DNA from: an uncultured Dorea sp.
Lineage (GTDB): Bacteria > Bacillota > Clostridia > Lachnospirales > Lachnospiraceae
Direction of reading: 5' to 3'
NCBI GenBank assembly: GCA_910584265.1
Contig: CAJTZE010000004.1
Coordinates: forward strand, 24,333 to 88,332
Length of the DNA stretch: 64,000 nt
Shown: in pieces, positions 1 through 7,872 of the stretch
How the letters are laid out: every line of letters starts with the position of its first letter
Numbering within the stretch: position 1 is the first letter of the stretch
Made by a program: the position numbers and the translations under genes
Notes under the pieces: model-generated
Told to the model about the DNA's origin: nothing
Database searches by the model: none
What the model saw: only the letters and a program-made list of their open reading frames with translations

Positions 1-172
1 CCATCAAGGCTGCTCCGTCATAATAGGAATCACCGGTAATCCTCATATCCGGCTCCGATGCACGGATTCCAGAAAAAAACGCCACGCCCAGTGCTACGAT
101 AAAGAGGATGGAAAAAAATCTTCCGGAACTTTTTTTAATTTCTCTGAAAAAGTCTTTGTGCGCTGCTTTCAT
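1..172 (-). CDS. ABC transporter permease, FtsX/MacB type (N-terminal fragment, cut by window edge)
   Basis: Only the first 57 codons are inside the window. The start is the ATG at 172-170. The fragment begins with a short basic cytoplasmic stretch (MKAAHKDFFREIKKSSGRF), then one hydrophobic segment (FFSILFIVALGVAFFSGI), then the start of an extracytoplasmic part. This is the usual beginning of large FtsX-fold permeases that work with MacB/LolD-like ATPases. The ATPase gene lies 14 bases upstream on the same strand, so the two very probably form one transporter. The substrate cannot be told: the family includes peptide exporters and lipoprotein-release systems. Confidence 0.7.
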   Translation of the reverse strand, partial: MKAAHKDFFREIKKSSGRFFSILFIVALGVAFFSGIRASEPDMRITGDSYYDGAALM

Positions 173-186
173 ATGTCCCGACTCTC

Positions 187-891
187 CTACCACTCTATCG
201 TTTCTACCGGTACCGGTCTTTTATTCACTGTCATCTTCGATACTTTTCCATTCTTGATCTGGATCACCCGGTCTGCCATCGGCGCGATCGCCAGATTGTG
301 GGTGATCAGTATCACCGTCATCCCTTTATTCCTGCAGGTATCCTGCAGAAGTTTTAGGATCGCCTTTCCGGTACTATAATCCAGCGCTCCCGTTGGCTCA
401 TCACACAGAAGAAGCTTCGGGTTCTTAGCAAGGGCTCTTGCGATGGACACCCGCTGCTGTTCTCCCCCGGAGAGCTGTGCCGGGAAATTCGCCAGGCGGC
501 CGCCCAGGCCCACCTCCCTAAGCACCGTCTTTGCATCCAGCGGGTGCTTACAGATCTGCAGGGCAAGCTCCACATTTTCGAGGGCAGTCAGATTGGGGAT
601 CAGGTTATAGAACTGAAATACAAATCCTATGTCATCTCTCCGGTACGCCGTAAGCCGCTTCTCAGAATAATCCGCAATATCCTTTCCGTCTACCTCTACA
701 ATCCCGTCCGTTGCCGTATCCATACCTCCAAGAATATTCAGAACCGTTGTCTTTCCCGCCCCGCTCGGGCCCACGACTACAGCAAATTCGCCTTTTTCAA
801 TCTCAAAATTAATTCCTGCCGCCGCCGCAATCTTCACTTCGCCCATCTGGTATATCTTGGTAACATCCTCTAATCTTACGAAACTATTCAT
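187..891 (-). CDS. ABC transporter ATP-binding protein, MacB/LolD family
   Basis: A 234-residue ATPase with the complete ABC motif set: Walker A GPSGAGKTT, signature LSGGEQQRVSIARAL, Walker B LLLCDEPTGALD and the switch histidine in ILITHNLAI. The order and the FQFYNLIPNLTALENVEL Q-loop region are typical of the small ATPases that energise FtsX-type permeases. The start is the ATG at 891-889, preceded by GGAGGAG; a longer frame to 906 would place its start upstream of that ribosome site. It is directly followed by the permease fragment at the window edge. It is one of three ATPase/FtsX pairs in this window; nothing visible indicates the substrate. Confidence 0.88.
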   Translation of the reverse strand: MNSFVRLEDVTKIYQMGEVKIAAAAGINFEIEKGEFAVVVGPSGAGKTTVLNILGGMDTATDGIVEVDGKDIADYSEKRLTAYRRDDIGFVFQFYNLIPNLTALENVELALQICKHPLDAKTVLREVGLGGRLANFPAQLSGGEQQRVSIARALAKNPKLLLCDEPTGALDYSTGKAILKLLQDTCRNKGMTVILITHNLAIAPMADRVIQIKNGKVSKMTVNKRPVPVETIEW

Positions 892-956
892 ATACTCCTC
901 CAGCATTTAATCTTTGTCAAGTACAGTCATTATAGCATTTTACAGCAAACAGCAAA

Positions 957-994
957 AGAGTATAGCCTCAAAAAACTATACCCTTTTATACTCT
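957..994 (-). terminator. possible terminator after the PurF-like gene
   Basis: AGAGTATA (957-964) can pair with TATACTCT (987-994), and a competing inner stem GTATAG/CTATAC is also present. On the minus strand the 3' arm runs into TTTT. It lies just past the stop of the PurF-like gene. The stem is AT-rich, so confidence is modest. Confidence 0.4.
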
Positions 995-1002
995 CTTTCT
1001 CT

Positions 1003-2415
1003 CTATTCTTTTCCATTAAAACAGTATGTGCAGACCTTACACGGCTCTATTCCAATCGATTCCAGCAGATCATCCAGCCTGTGGTATCTCAGGGTCGTGA
1101 AATTCTGCTGTTTCCGGATATCCTCTATCATCTGCGCATATCTGCAGCTGCATGGGTCTGCATATTCCTCCAGCACTTCCTTCGGACAGTCTGCTCCTTC
1201 CCGTTCCTCGATCACCCGGCGGGTAATCAGCTCCATATCCGACTTCGAGCGGGAGAAATTCAGATATTTACAACCATACAGGAGCGGCGGGCAGGCAGGC
1301 CGCACATGCACTTCCTTCGCACCGCTGTTATATAAGAACTCTGTCGTTTCCCGAAGCTGTGTCCCTCTTACAATGGAATCGTCAATCAGGAGGAGCTTCT
1401 TATTCTCAATCAATGCCTGTACCGGAATCAGCTTCATGCGGGCAATCAGGCTCCTCTGGCTCTGGTTCGTAGGCATAAAGGAACGCGGCCAGGTAGGCGT
1501 GTACTTGATAAACGGTCTGGCATATGGAATCCCCGATTCGTTGGCATACCCGATAGCATGGGCAACACCGGAATCCGGCACGCCCGCAACAATATCCGGA
1601 TGCACGGAATCACCGTCCCGCTTTGCCAGCATGCTTCCGCAGCGGTAACGCATCTCCTCTACATTTACCCCTTCATATCCGGAAGTCGGATAACCATAGT
1701 ATACCCACAGGAAAGAGCAGATCTTCATCTTATCCCCCGGCTCCACAAGCGTCTGTACACTCTCCGGCGTTACATACACGATCTCACCCGGACCCAGCTC
1801 CTTATAATCCCGAAAGCCCAGATTGATGTAGGCATGGCTCTCAAAGGACAGACAGTAGGCATCCTCCTTATGTCCGATCACAAGCGGCGTCCGTCCCATA
1901 CGGTCCCTTGCCGCATAGATCCCCTCTTCTGTCATCAGCATCAGTGTCAGGGAACCGTCTACAATCTCCTGCACATGACGGATTCCCTCTACAAAACTGT
2001 CCTTCTCACAGATCAGCGCAGCAATCAATTCTGTTACGTTGACATTTCCGGTAGTCATTTCCTGAAAATGTGCATTCGACTTCTGATATAGATTCTCCAG
2101 CAGTTCATCACTGTTATTCACCTTTCCCACAAAGGTAAGGGCAAAGCTCCCAATCTTGGAACCAAACAGCAGCGGCTGAGGTTCAAAATCCGAGATACAC
2201 CCGATTCCAAGATTCCCCTTCATCGTTCCCACATCACGGTCAAACTTCGTACGGAACGGCGAATTTTCAATATTGTGGATCGCCCGGTCAAATCCGCCTT
2301 TACCATGAACGGCCATGCCGCCCCTTCTGGTTCCCAGATGTGAATGGTAATCTACTCCGTAAAAAAGCTCCAACACGCAATCTTCCTTCGATGCTACTCC
2401 GAAAAAACCACCCAT
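1003..2415 (-). CDS. PurF-like amidophosphoribosyltransferase paralogue lacking the N-terminal catalytic Cys
   Basis: The 470 residues show the PurF architecture: an N-terminal Ntn/class II glutamine amidotransferase fold and a C-terminal type I phosphoribosyltransferase domain with the PRPP loop LLLIDDSIVRGT at about 341-352. Cysteines at positions matching the iron-sulfur cluster ligands of Bacillus-type PurF are visible (C233, C382, C459, C462). The protein begins MGGFFG, whereas true PurF matures to an N-terminal Cys (C-G-hydrophobic). No Cys is available at position 2 to act as the glutaminase nucleophile. The start is supported by AGAAGGAG just upstream of the ATG at 2415. The enzyme may be ammonia-dependent, regulatory or a repurposed transferase. 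No purine genes are adjacent. Confidence 0.8.
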   Translation of the reverse strand: MGGFFGVASKEDCVLELFYGVDYHSHLGTRRGGMAVHGKGGFDRAIHNIENSPFRTKFDRDVGTMKGNLGIGCISDFEPQPLLFGSKIGSFALTFVGKVNNSDELLENLYQKSNAHFQEMTTGNVNVTELIAALICEKDSFVEGIRHVQEIVDGSLTLMLMTEEGIYAARDRMGRTPLVIGHKEDAYCLSFESHAYINLGFRDYKELGPGEIVYVTPESVQTLVEPGDKMKICSFLWVYYGYPTSGYEGVNVEEMRYRCGSMLAKRDGDSVHPDIVAGVPDSGVAHAIGYANESGIPYARPFIKYTPTWPRSFMPTNQSQRSLIARMKLIPVQALIENKKLLLIDDSIVRGTQLRETTEFLYNSGAKEVHVRPACPPLLYGCKYLNFSRSKSDMELITRRVIEEREGADCPKEVLEEYADPCSCRYAQMIEDIRKQQNFTTLRYHRLDDLLESIGIEPCKVCTYCFNGKE

Positions 2416-2502
2416 AAATCTTCTCCTTCTATCCTTTACTTTTCACTGATATTTGAACATCTATTTAAAACATTTCGTGCCTATTATAGCACTCCTTCTG
2501 CC

Positions 2503-3936
2503 TTAGGACAACATTTCTTTCAGTTTCCTGTTTACCGTTCCAGGGTCTGCCTTTCCTTTCACTGCCTTCATCGTCTGCCCCACCAGAGCGCCCAGCGCTT
2601 TCTTCTTGCCGCCCTTGTAATCCGATACAGCCTGTGGATTTTCTGCGATTACCTTCGCAAGAACCTCCTCTAAAGCTCCCTCATCATTTTCTATTTTCAG
2701 TCCCTGCTCCTCCACATATTTTTCCGGATCTACATTCTCATCAAAAATCTTTTCAAATACCTCCTTTGCCACAGAGCTGTTGATCACTCCCGCTTCCGTC
2801 ATGGCAATCAGCTTTGCCAGATTTTCCGGGTCAAAACAAATGTCCTCCGGCTCTTGTCCCCGCTCCTTCAAAAGCCTGAGCGTCTCTACGATCAGCCAGT
2901 TTGCCGCCTTCTTCGGCTTGCCGCAGACCGCCGCCACAGCCTCAAAAATGTCTGCCATATGCTTGGAGCCGGTAATGATTTCGGCATCGTACCGGGGGAT
3001 ATCAAATTCCTTCTTATACCGCTCCAGCTTCTCTGTGCGCAGCTCCGGCTGCCTTGCCTTAATCTTAGCCAGCCATTCATCACTGATTACAATCGGTACT
3101 AAATCCGGCTCTGGGAAGTACCGGTAATCCTTCGCGTCCTCTTTGGAGCGCATGGCATGGGATACTTCCTTGTTATCGTCCCATCTTCTGGTCTCCTGAA
3201 CTACCTTCTTTCCTTCCTCCAGAAGCTCAATCTGCCGCCTGCGCTCCCCCTCTATCGCTCTGGAAATCGCTTTGAACGAATTCAGGTTCTTCATCTCCGT
3301 TCTGGTGCCGAGCTCTGTACTCCCCGTTTCACGGACAGACAGATTGACATCCGCCCTCATGGAACCCTCCTGCAGCTTACAATCAGAGGCTCCCAGATAC
3401 TGGATGATCAGCCGGAGCTTTTCCAGATAAGCAATCACCTCATCTGCGGACCGCATATCCGGCTCTGAAACGATTTCTACCAGCGGTACGCCGCTGCGGT
3501 TATAGTCAACCAGAGACGTATCGTCCCACTCGTCATGCACAAGCTTACCTGCATCCTCCTCCATATGCATCTCATGGATCCGGACTTTTTTGCGGGTGTT
3601 TCCGCATTCTATCTCAATATAGCCGTTTCTTGCGATCGGAAGATAAAGCTGTGAAATCTGGTAATTCTGCGGATTATCCGGATAGAAATAGTTCTTCCGG
3701 TCAAATTTGCATACCCTTGCGATCTCACAGTTGGCCGCTAAGCCGATTGCCGCCGCATACTCCACCACCTGCCTGTTCAGCACCGGAAGGGAACCGGGCA
3801 TGCCTGTGCAGACCGGACAGGTATGAGTATTAGGCGCACCCCCGAACTTTGTACTGCAGCCACAGAAAATCTTCGTCTTTGCCGCAAGCTCCACATGAAC
3901 CTCCAGGCCGATCACGGTCTCATACTGTTTTGCCAT
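2503..3936 (-). CDS. gatB: aspartyl/glutamyl-tRNA amidotransferase subunit B
   Basis: A 477-residue protein of normal family length. It opens with the GatB signature YETVIGLEVHVELAAKTKIF and carries the CGCSTKFG...CPVCTGMPGSLP zinc-site region. The C-terminal tail (VGQTMKAVKGKADPGTVNRKLKEML) is the YqeY-like domain that contacts tRNA. GatB is the tRNA-binding kinase subunit of GatCAB: it phosphorylates the misacylated Asp/Glu and amidates it with ammonia from GatA. The gatA stop and the gatB start share one base (TAATG), which implies translational coupling. A GGGAGG site precedes the ATG. Confidence 0.97.
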   Translation of the reverse strand: MAKQYETVIGLEVHVELAAKTKIFCGCSTKFGGAPNTHTCPVCTGMPGSLPVLNRQVVEYAAAIGLAANCEIARVCKFDRKNYFYPDNPQNYQISQLYLPIARNGYIEIECGNTRKKVRIHEMHMEEDAGKLVHDEWDDTSLVDYNRSGVPLVEIVSEPDMRSADEVIAYLEKLRLIIQYLGASDCKLQEGSMRADVNLSVRETGSTELGTRTEMKNLNSFKAISRAIEGERRRQIELLEEGKKVVQETRRWDDNKEVSHAMRSKEDAKDYRYFPEPDLVPIVISDEWLAKIKARQPELRTEKLERYKKEFDIPRYDAEIITGSKHMADIFEAVAAVCGKPKKAANWLIVETLRLLKERGQEPEDICFDPENLAKLIAMTEAGVINSSVAKEVFEKIFDENVDPEKYVEEQGLKIENDEGALEEVLAKVIAENPQAVSDYKGGKKKALGALVGQTMKAVKGKADPGTVNRKLKEMLS

Positions 3937-5420
3937 TACTGCCTCCCTCCCTTCTCATCTGCCGCCGCAAGCTGCGGGCGGGCATACCCCCTTATTCTTT
4001 CCACCGTATATGCCGCCCGGATGATCTTATTCTCCTGATAGCAGTCACCGATCAGCTGCATTCCAATGGGCAGCCCCTTAGAATCTATCCCCGCCGGAAC
4101 GCTGATTCCCGGAAGCCCTGCAAGATTTACAGAAACGGTATATACATCACTCAGGTACATTTTCAGCGGGTCGCTTAAACTGCTTCCAAGCTTTGGCGCG
4201 GTTGTGGGCGCCGCCGGTGCAACGATGACATCGTATTTTGCAAATGCCCTGTCAAATTCCTGCTTGATCAGCGCCTTTGTCCGGAGCGCTTTCAGATAAT
4301 AGGCATCATAGTACCCTGAGCTTAAGACAAAGGAGCCCAACATGATCCTCCGCTTCACCTCCGCACCAAAGCCCTCCGACCGGGACTTCTTATACATATT
4401 ATGAAGCCCCTCATATTCTTCCGTGCGATAGCCGTACTTTACTCCGTCAAATCTGGACAGGTTAGAGCCTGCCTCCGCGGAAGCGATCACATAGTACGCC
4501 GGAATCGCATATTTCACCAAATTCAGATCAAATTCTTCTACAATGGCTCCCTTTTTCTCCAACTCTTTTACTGTCTGTAAAATCGTATCCTTTATTTCCT
4601 TATCCAGTCCTTCCCCAAAATAGTCCCTTGGAATTCCGATCCTCATTCCCTGTACATCCTCTGTCAGAGCGCTGGTAAATGCATAGGACTCTCTTCCCAC
4701 AGAGGTACTGTCCTTGGGATCATGACCGGCAATCACTTCCAGAATCGAAGCACAGTCTGTTACATCTCTGGCTGCCGGTCCTATCTGATCCAGCGAAGAA
4801 CCGTAAGCAATCAGCCCATATCGGGACACTGTTCCATAGGTAGGCTTTAGCCCAGCCACACCGCAGAATGCACTGGGCTGCCGGATAGAGCCGCCGGTAT
4901 CAGACCCCAGGGCATAAAAGCACTCCTGTGCCGCCACAGCCGCGCAGGAGCCGCCCGAAGAACCGCCCGGCACATGCTCCAGATTCCATGGATTTCTTGT
5001 CACACCATAATAAGAAGTTTCCGTGGTACTCCCCATAGCAAACTCATCCATATTGGTTTTCCCTAACATAACCGCTCCTGCCGCTTCCAGCCTTTTCATA
5101 GCCTCCGCAGTATAGGATGGAACAAAATTTCCCAAAATCTTTGAACCGGAGGTAGTGAGCACACCTTCTGTGCACATGTTATCCTTCACCGCCATGGGAA
5201 CCCCGGCAAGGGGGCCGGTAAGCTCTCCGGCATCAATCAGCTTCTGTACCTCATCTGCGCGTTTCAGCGCCTCCTCTCTATTTATCGTTACAAAGGCGTG
5301 TACATCCTTTTCTACCTTATCAATCTGTGCAAGAGATGCCTCTACAGCTTCCCGGACGGAAATTTCCCCTGCACGTATTTTTTTACCCAGCTCTACCGCT
5401 GTCAGACATGTAATATCCAT
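3936..5420 (-). CDS. gatA: aspartyl/glutamyl-tRNA amidotransferase subunit A
   Basis: A 494-residue amidase-signature protein. It is the glutaminase of GatCAB and supplies ammonia for conversion of Asp-tRNA(Asn) or Glu-tRNA(Gln). The Ser-cisSer-Lys triad is visible: Lys79 in MAVKDN, Ser154 in GGSSGGS and Ser178 in SDTGGS, the spacing known for bacterial GatA. GGAGGATAGAAT precedes the ATG. It is the second of three gat genes, in the order gatC-gatA-gatB on the minus strand, and its stop overlaps the gatB start by one base. Confidence 0.97.
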   Translation of the reverse strand: MDITCLTAVELGKKIRAGEISVREAVEASLAQIDKVEKDVHAFVTINREEALKRADEVQKLIDAGELTGPLAGVPMAVKDNMCTEGVLTTSGSKILGNFVPSYTAEAMKRLEAAGAVMLGKTNMDEFAMGSTTETSYYGVTRNPWNLEHVPGGSSGGSCAAVAAQECFYALGSDTGGSIRQPSAFCGVAGLKPTYGTVSRYGLIAYGSSLDQIGPAARDVTDCASILEVIAGHDPKDSTSVGRESYAFTSALTEDVQGMRIGIPRDYFGEGLDKEIKDTILQTVKELEKKGAIVEEFDLNLVKYAIPAYYVIASAEAGSNLSRFDGVKYGYRTEEYEGLHNMYKKSRSEGFGAEVKRRIMLGSFVLSSGYYDAYYLKALRTKALIKQEFDRAFAKYDVIVAPAAPTTAPKLGSSLSDPLKMYLSDVYTVSVNLAGLPGISVPAGIDSKGLPIGMQLIGDCYQENKIIRAAYTVERIRGYARPQLAAADEKGGRQ

Positions 5421-5446
5421 ATTCTATCCTCCAAAAATCCCGCTGT

Positions 5447-5740
5447 CTATCCAATCGTCTTCGGCACCTTAAAGCTCTGCTCTGACCTGACCGGTGCATT
5501 TGCCAGCGTCTCTCTGCTCCCATCCCCATTCGTCACCACATCCTCGCGAAATACATTATTTACCGCAAATACATGGGACATCGGCTCGGTTCCTTCCGTA
5601 TCCAATTCATTCAGGGTATCGATATAATCCAGCATCCGCTCCATATCCAGCTTGGCCGCTTCCTTCTCCGACTCTGACAGCTCCAGCTTTGCCAGGATTC
5701 CTACATATTCTATTGTTTCATCTGAAATTCTATCTGCCAT
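5447..5740 (-). CDS. gatC: aspartyl/glutamyl-tRNA amidotransferase subunit C
   Basis: A 97-residue GatC, the small belt-like subunit that stabilises the GatA-GatB complex. It has the family pattern TIEYVGILAKLELSESEKE near the start and the PMSHVF...LREDVV-like core further on (EPMSHVFAVNNVFREDVV). The start is set to the ATG at 5740 (MADRISDET) because AAGGAAG lies just upstream; an open frame extends to 5803 but has no ribosome site and no family similarity. The gene lies between aspS2 and gatA. Confidence 0.95.
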   Translation of the reverse strand: MADRISDETIEYVGILAKLELSESEKEAAKLDMERMLDYIDTLNELDTEGTEPMSHVFAVNNVFREDVVTNGDGSRETLANAPVRSEQSFKVPKTIG

Positions 5741-5813
5741 AACTGCTTCCTTTCTATATTTTCTCTGCTTCTTACACGCTTTCCTGCTTCCGCGGCATCT
5801 CACGGATCATCCG

Positions 5814-7148
5814 CTATGGTTCCAGCCTGCTCAAATCCCTCGGGAACAGTGTTGTCTCCCTCACATTATCTTCGCCCGTAAGTTTCATAGTCAGCCGTTC
5901 CAGACCGATTCCCAGTCCGCCGTGAGGCGGCATTCCATGCTTAAAGGCATCCAGATAACAGGTAAGTCCCTCTTCCTCCATGCCTCTTGCCGCCATTTTT
6001 TCTTTCAGGGCCTTATAGCTGTGGATACGCTGTCCGCCGGTGGTAATCTCCATTCCCTTATACAGCAGGTCAAAGCTCAATGTATATCTGGTATCCTCCG
6101 GGTCATCCATTGCATAAAACGGACGCTTCTTAGACGGATAATGTGTAACGAACACAAAATCACTGCCCCATTCTTCCTTCGCATACTGCCCTATCAGCAC
6201 TTCCTCCTCCGGCTCCAGATCAAAGGGGTTCTTCATCTTACGGCCGTATTTTTCTGCCGCCCTCTGCTTCGCCTCATCAAACCGGACAGTTGGAATCCGG
6301 CTCACATCCGGCAGTGTAATATTTAAAATATCCAGCTCTTTTGCATACCTCCTGCCAAGAAGCTCCATCATATACTGCAAAAGCCCCGTCTCCATTGCCA
6401 TAAGCTCCTCAAAGCCGTCGATATAGCCCATCTCAAAATCCAGACTGGTATACTCATTCAGATGACGCTTGGTGTTGTGCTTCTCCGCCCGGAATACCGG
6501 TGCCGTCTCAAATACTCTGTCATAGACTCCTGTCATCATCTGTTTATATAACTGGGGACTCTGCTGCAGAACCGCCGGCCTGTGAAAATATTCCAGCCGG
6601 AACAGGTTCGCGCCTCCCTCCGCACTCTTCGCCCCGATCTTCGGTGTATGGATCTCCGTAAAGCCCTGCTCATATAAGAAATCCCGGAATGCTCTGGTAA
6701 TCCCCTCCTGAATCTTAAATTTGGCACGTTCACTGATATTGCGCAGGGAAATGGAGCGGTAATTCAGTTTCGCATCCAGAGAGGTATTCAGTTTCCATTT
6801 GGAAATAGCAAGCGGCATCATCTCATCCTCCGGCTCACTTAATACCCTCAGCGCTTCCATACGGATTTCGATGCCGCCCGGCGCTTTCTCATTCTTCTCC
6901 AGTATGCCTTCTATCTCAACCGTATCCGCTTCCTTCACATTCTTCAGGGCAAATCCGGCCGTCCCTTCCTCGTACACTCCCTGAAGCAGCCCTTCCCTCT
7001 TTCTCAAAATGATAAACGCAATGTTTCCCATATCCCGGATTGCATGGACAGCCCCGTTTACCTTCACTCGCTGTCCTGCCTTGCAGCAGGTAAGAAGCTC
7101 ACTGATTTCTAATGTATCCTTCTTTACAATTCCTGTTAAATACTCCAT
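5814..7148 (-). CDS. aspS2: archaeal-type (probably non-discriminating) aspartyl-tRNA synthetase
   Basis: A 444-residue class II synthetase. It has an N-terminal OB-fold anticodon-binding domain (about 1-110, RVKVNGAVHAIRDMGNIAF) and a catalytic core without the GAD insertion of bacterial AspRS. Motif 2 (FRAEKHNTKRHLNEYTSLDFEM, split here as FRAEKHNTKRHLNEY and TSLDFEM) and motif 3 (GLGIGLERLTMKL) are intact. This short archaeal/eukaryal-type AspRS is known in bacteria as AspRS2 and often charges both tRNA(Asp) and tRNA(Asn). Its place directly before gatCAB fits: it makes Asp-tRNA(Asn), which GatCAB amidates. GAGGAGGG precedes the start. A T-box leader upstream controls the operon. Confidence 0.93.
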   Translation of the reverse strand: MEYLTGIVKKDTLEISELLTCCKAGQRVKVNGAVHAIRDMGNIAFIILRKREGLLQGVYEEGTAGFALKNVKEADTVEIEGILEKNEKAPGGIEIRMEALRVLSEPEDEMMPLAISKWKLNTSLDAKLNYRSISLRNISERAKFKIQEGITRAFRDFLYEQGFTEIHTPKIGAKSAEGGANLFRLEYFHRPAVLQQSPQLYKQMMTGVYDRVFETAPVFRAEKHNTKRHLNEYTSLDFEMGYIDGFEELMAMETGLLQYMMELLGRRYAKELDILNITLPDVSRIPTVRFDEAKQRAAEKYGRKMKNPFDLEPEEEVLIGQYAKEEWGSDFVFVTHYPSKKRPFYAMDDPEDTRYTLSFDLLYKGMEITTGGQRIHSYKALKEKMAARGMEEEGLTCYLDAFKHGMPPHGGLGIGLERLTMKLTGEDNVRETTLFPRDLSRLEP

Positions 7149-7170
7149 GATGTCCCTCCTCTTCTCTTAA

Positions 7171-7305
7171 GAACAAAAGTACGCTTCGCACACTTCCGCG
7201 TTATTATATTCCTGGCGGCGCTGCTTTTGTTCCGCGCGCGCTGTTGCGCATCTTAGTTTTTGTTATCCAGAGAAATCCGGAGGACTTTCCTGGATAACAA
7301 AAAAC
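7171..7305. repeat. dispersed two-hairpin repeat, copy A
   Basis: A block of about 135 bases that recurs at 63167-63299 with about 80 percent identity by eye and in the same orientation. It holds two nested inverted repeats: GAACAAAAG...CTTTTGTTC (7171 to about 7231) and TTGTTATCCAG...CTGGATAACAA (about 7260-7300). A GC-rich GCGCGCG...GCGCA stretch lies between them. It sits in the untranslated leader between the T-box terminator and the aspS2 ribosome site, so it would be part of the read-through transcript. It looks like a small non-coding interspersed element. Confidence 0.8.
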
Positions 7306-7632
7306 ATCCCGGGGCACAAATACATGTGCTCCGGGACGGATGTTGTCATAATCCGCGGTACCACCCGCATTGAATCTCCGGTCCGGCGGATACCCCGCCT
7401 TCCCTTTCAATTCCTCTCTAAATACTTAACGCGTACTAAACGTACCAGCCTACTATCATTCCACGGTATTCCTGCAATCCTGCACTTTGCAAGCATGCCA
7501 GATGCTTCAGCCAGTCTGCTCCCAAGTGTTCCCATATCTCCCATTCCTCAAAAGATGCTCTCAGTCGGTGACATCTTATTCCTGTCAAGTTCCAAGGATT
7601 AGAGTCTTGTTCTCAGCATTCTCTAAAACTGA
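7299..7632 (-). promoter_or_regulatory. T-box riboswitch leader of aspS2-gatCAB, probable Asn specifier
   Basis: The minus strand carries the hallmark T-box antiterminator sequence GGGTGGTACCGCGG (about 7352-7366). A strong terminator follows: the CCCGG-AGCACA / TGTGC-CCCGGG stem with TTTTTT at 7299-7344. Upstream, the Stem I apical pattern CACCGACUGAGAGC is recognisable. By alignment with the second T-box in this window, GGGAACACUUGGGAG places the specifier trinucleotide AAC (Asn) at 7530-7528, followed by the usual purine. Uncharged tRNA(Asn) would then turn on the machinery that makes Asn-tRNA(Asn). The T-box itself is certain; the specifier choice is moderate because I could not fold the lower stem fully. 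Confidence 0.88.
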
Positions 7633-7637
7633 TTTTT

Positions 7638-7666
7638 ATATTAGCACAGTGCTTCCCATTTTGCAA
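7638..7666 (-). promoter_or_regulatory. sigma-A promoter of the T-box/aspS2 operon
   Basis: On the minus strand, TTGCAA (7666-7661), a 17-base spacer and TAATAT (7643-7638) with an extended -10 TG (TGCTAATAT). Transcription would start near 7631, exactly at the beginning of the T-box leader. Confidence 0.75.
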
Positions 7667-7872
7667 GATTCATTTTTAAAATTTCGATATTATTATATTT
7701 AATCAATAATATTGACTCTTTCTTTCTATATATTTATGTTCTAATCCGATAACCCTTCTTTATCTATCATAATAGGCTAAATTGCCATATAACAGCAGCC
7801 TATGCTTTCAGATTGTGGAGAAAGTAAAAATAAGCTATAATATTAATTATAAATTCTGCCAGAGGAGATGAG

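Noticed and set aside
914..1648. Long plus-strand frame opposite the PurF-like gene
   Set aside because: It has no family pattern or ribosome site, and it lies entirely antisense to a well-supported gene.
5652..6326. Plus-strand frame over aspS2/gatC
   Set aside because: Shadow of the aspS2 and gatC genes; its composition is unlike a real protein.
7204..7410. Small minus-strand frame over the T-box region
   Set aside because: It covers the T-box terminator and the repeat; RNA structure explains the sequence better than coding.
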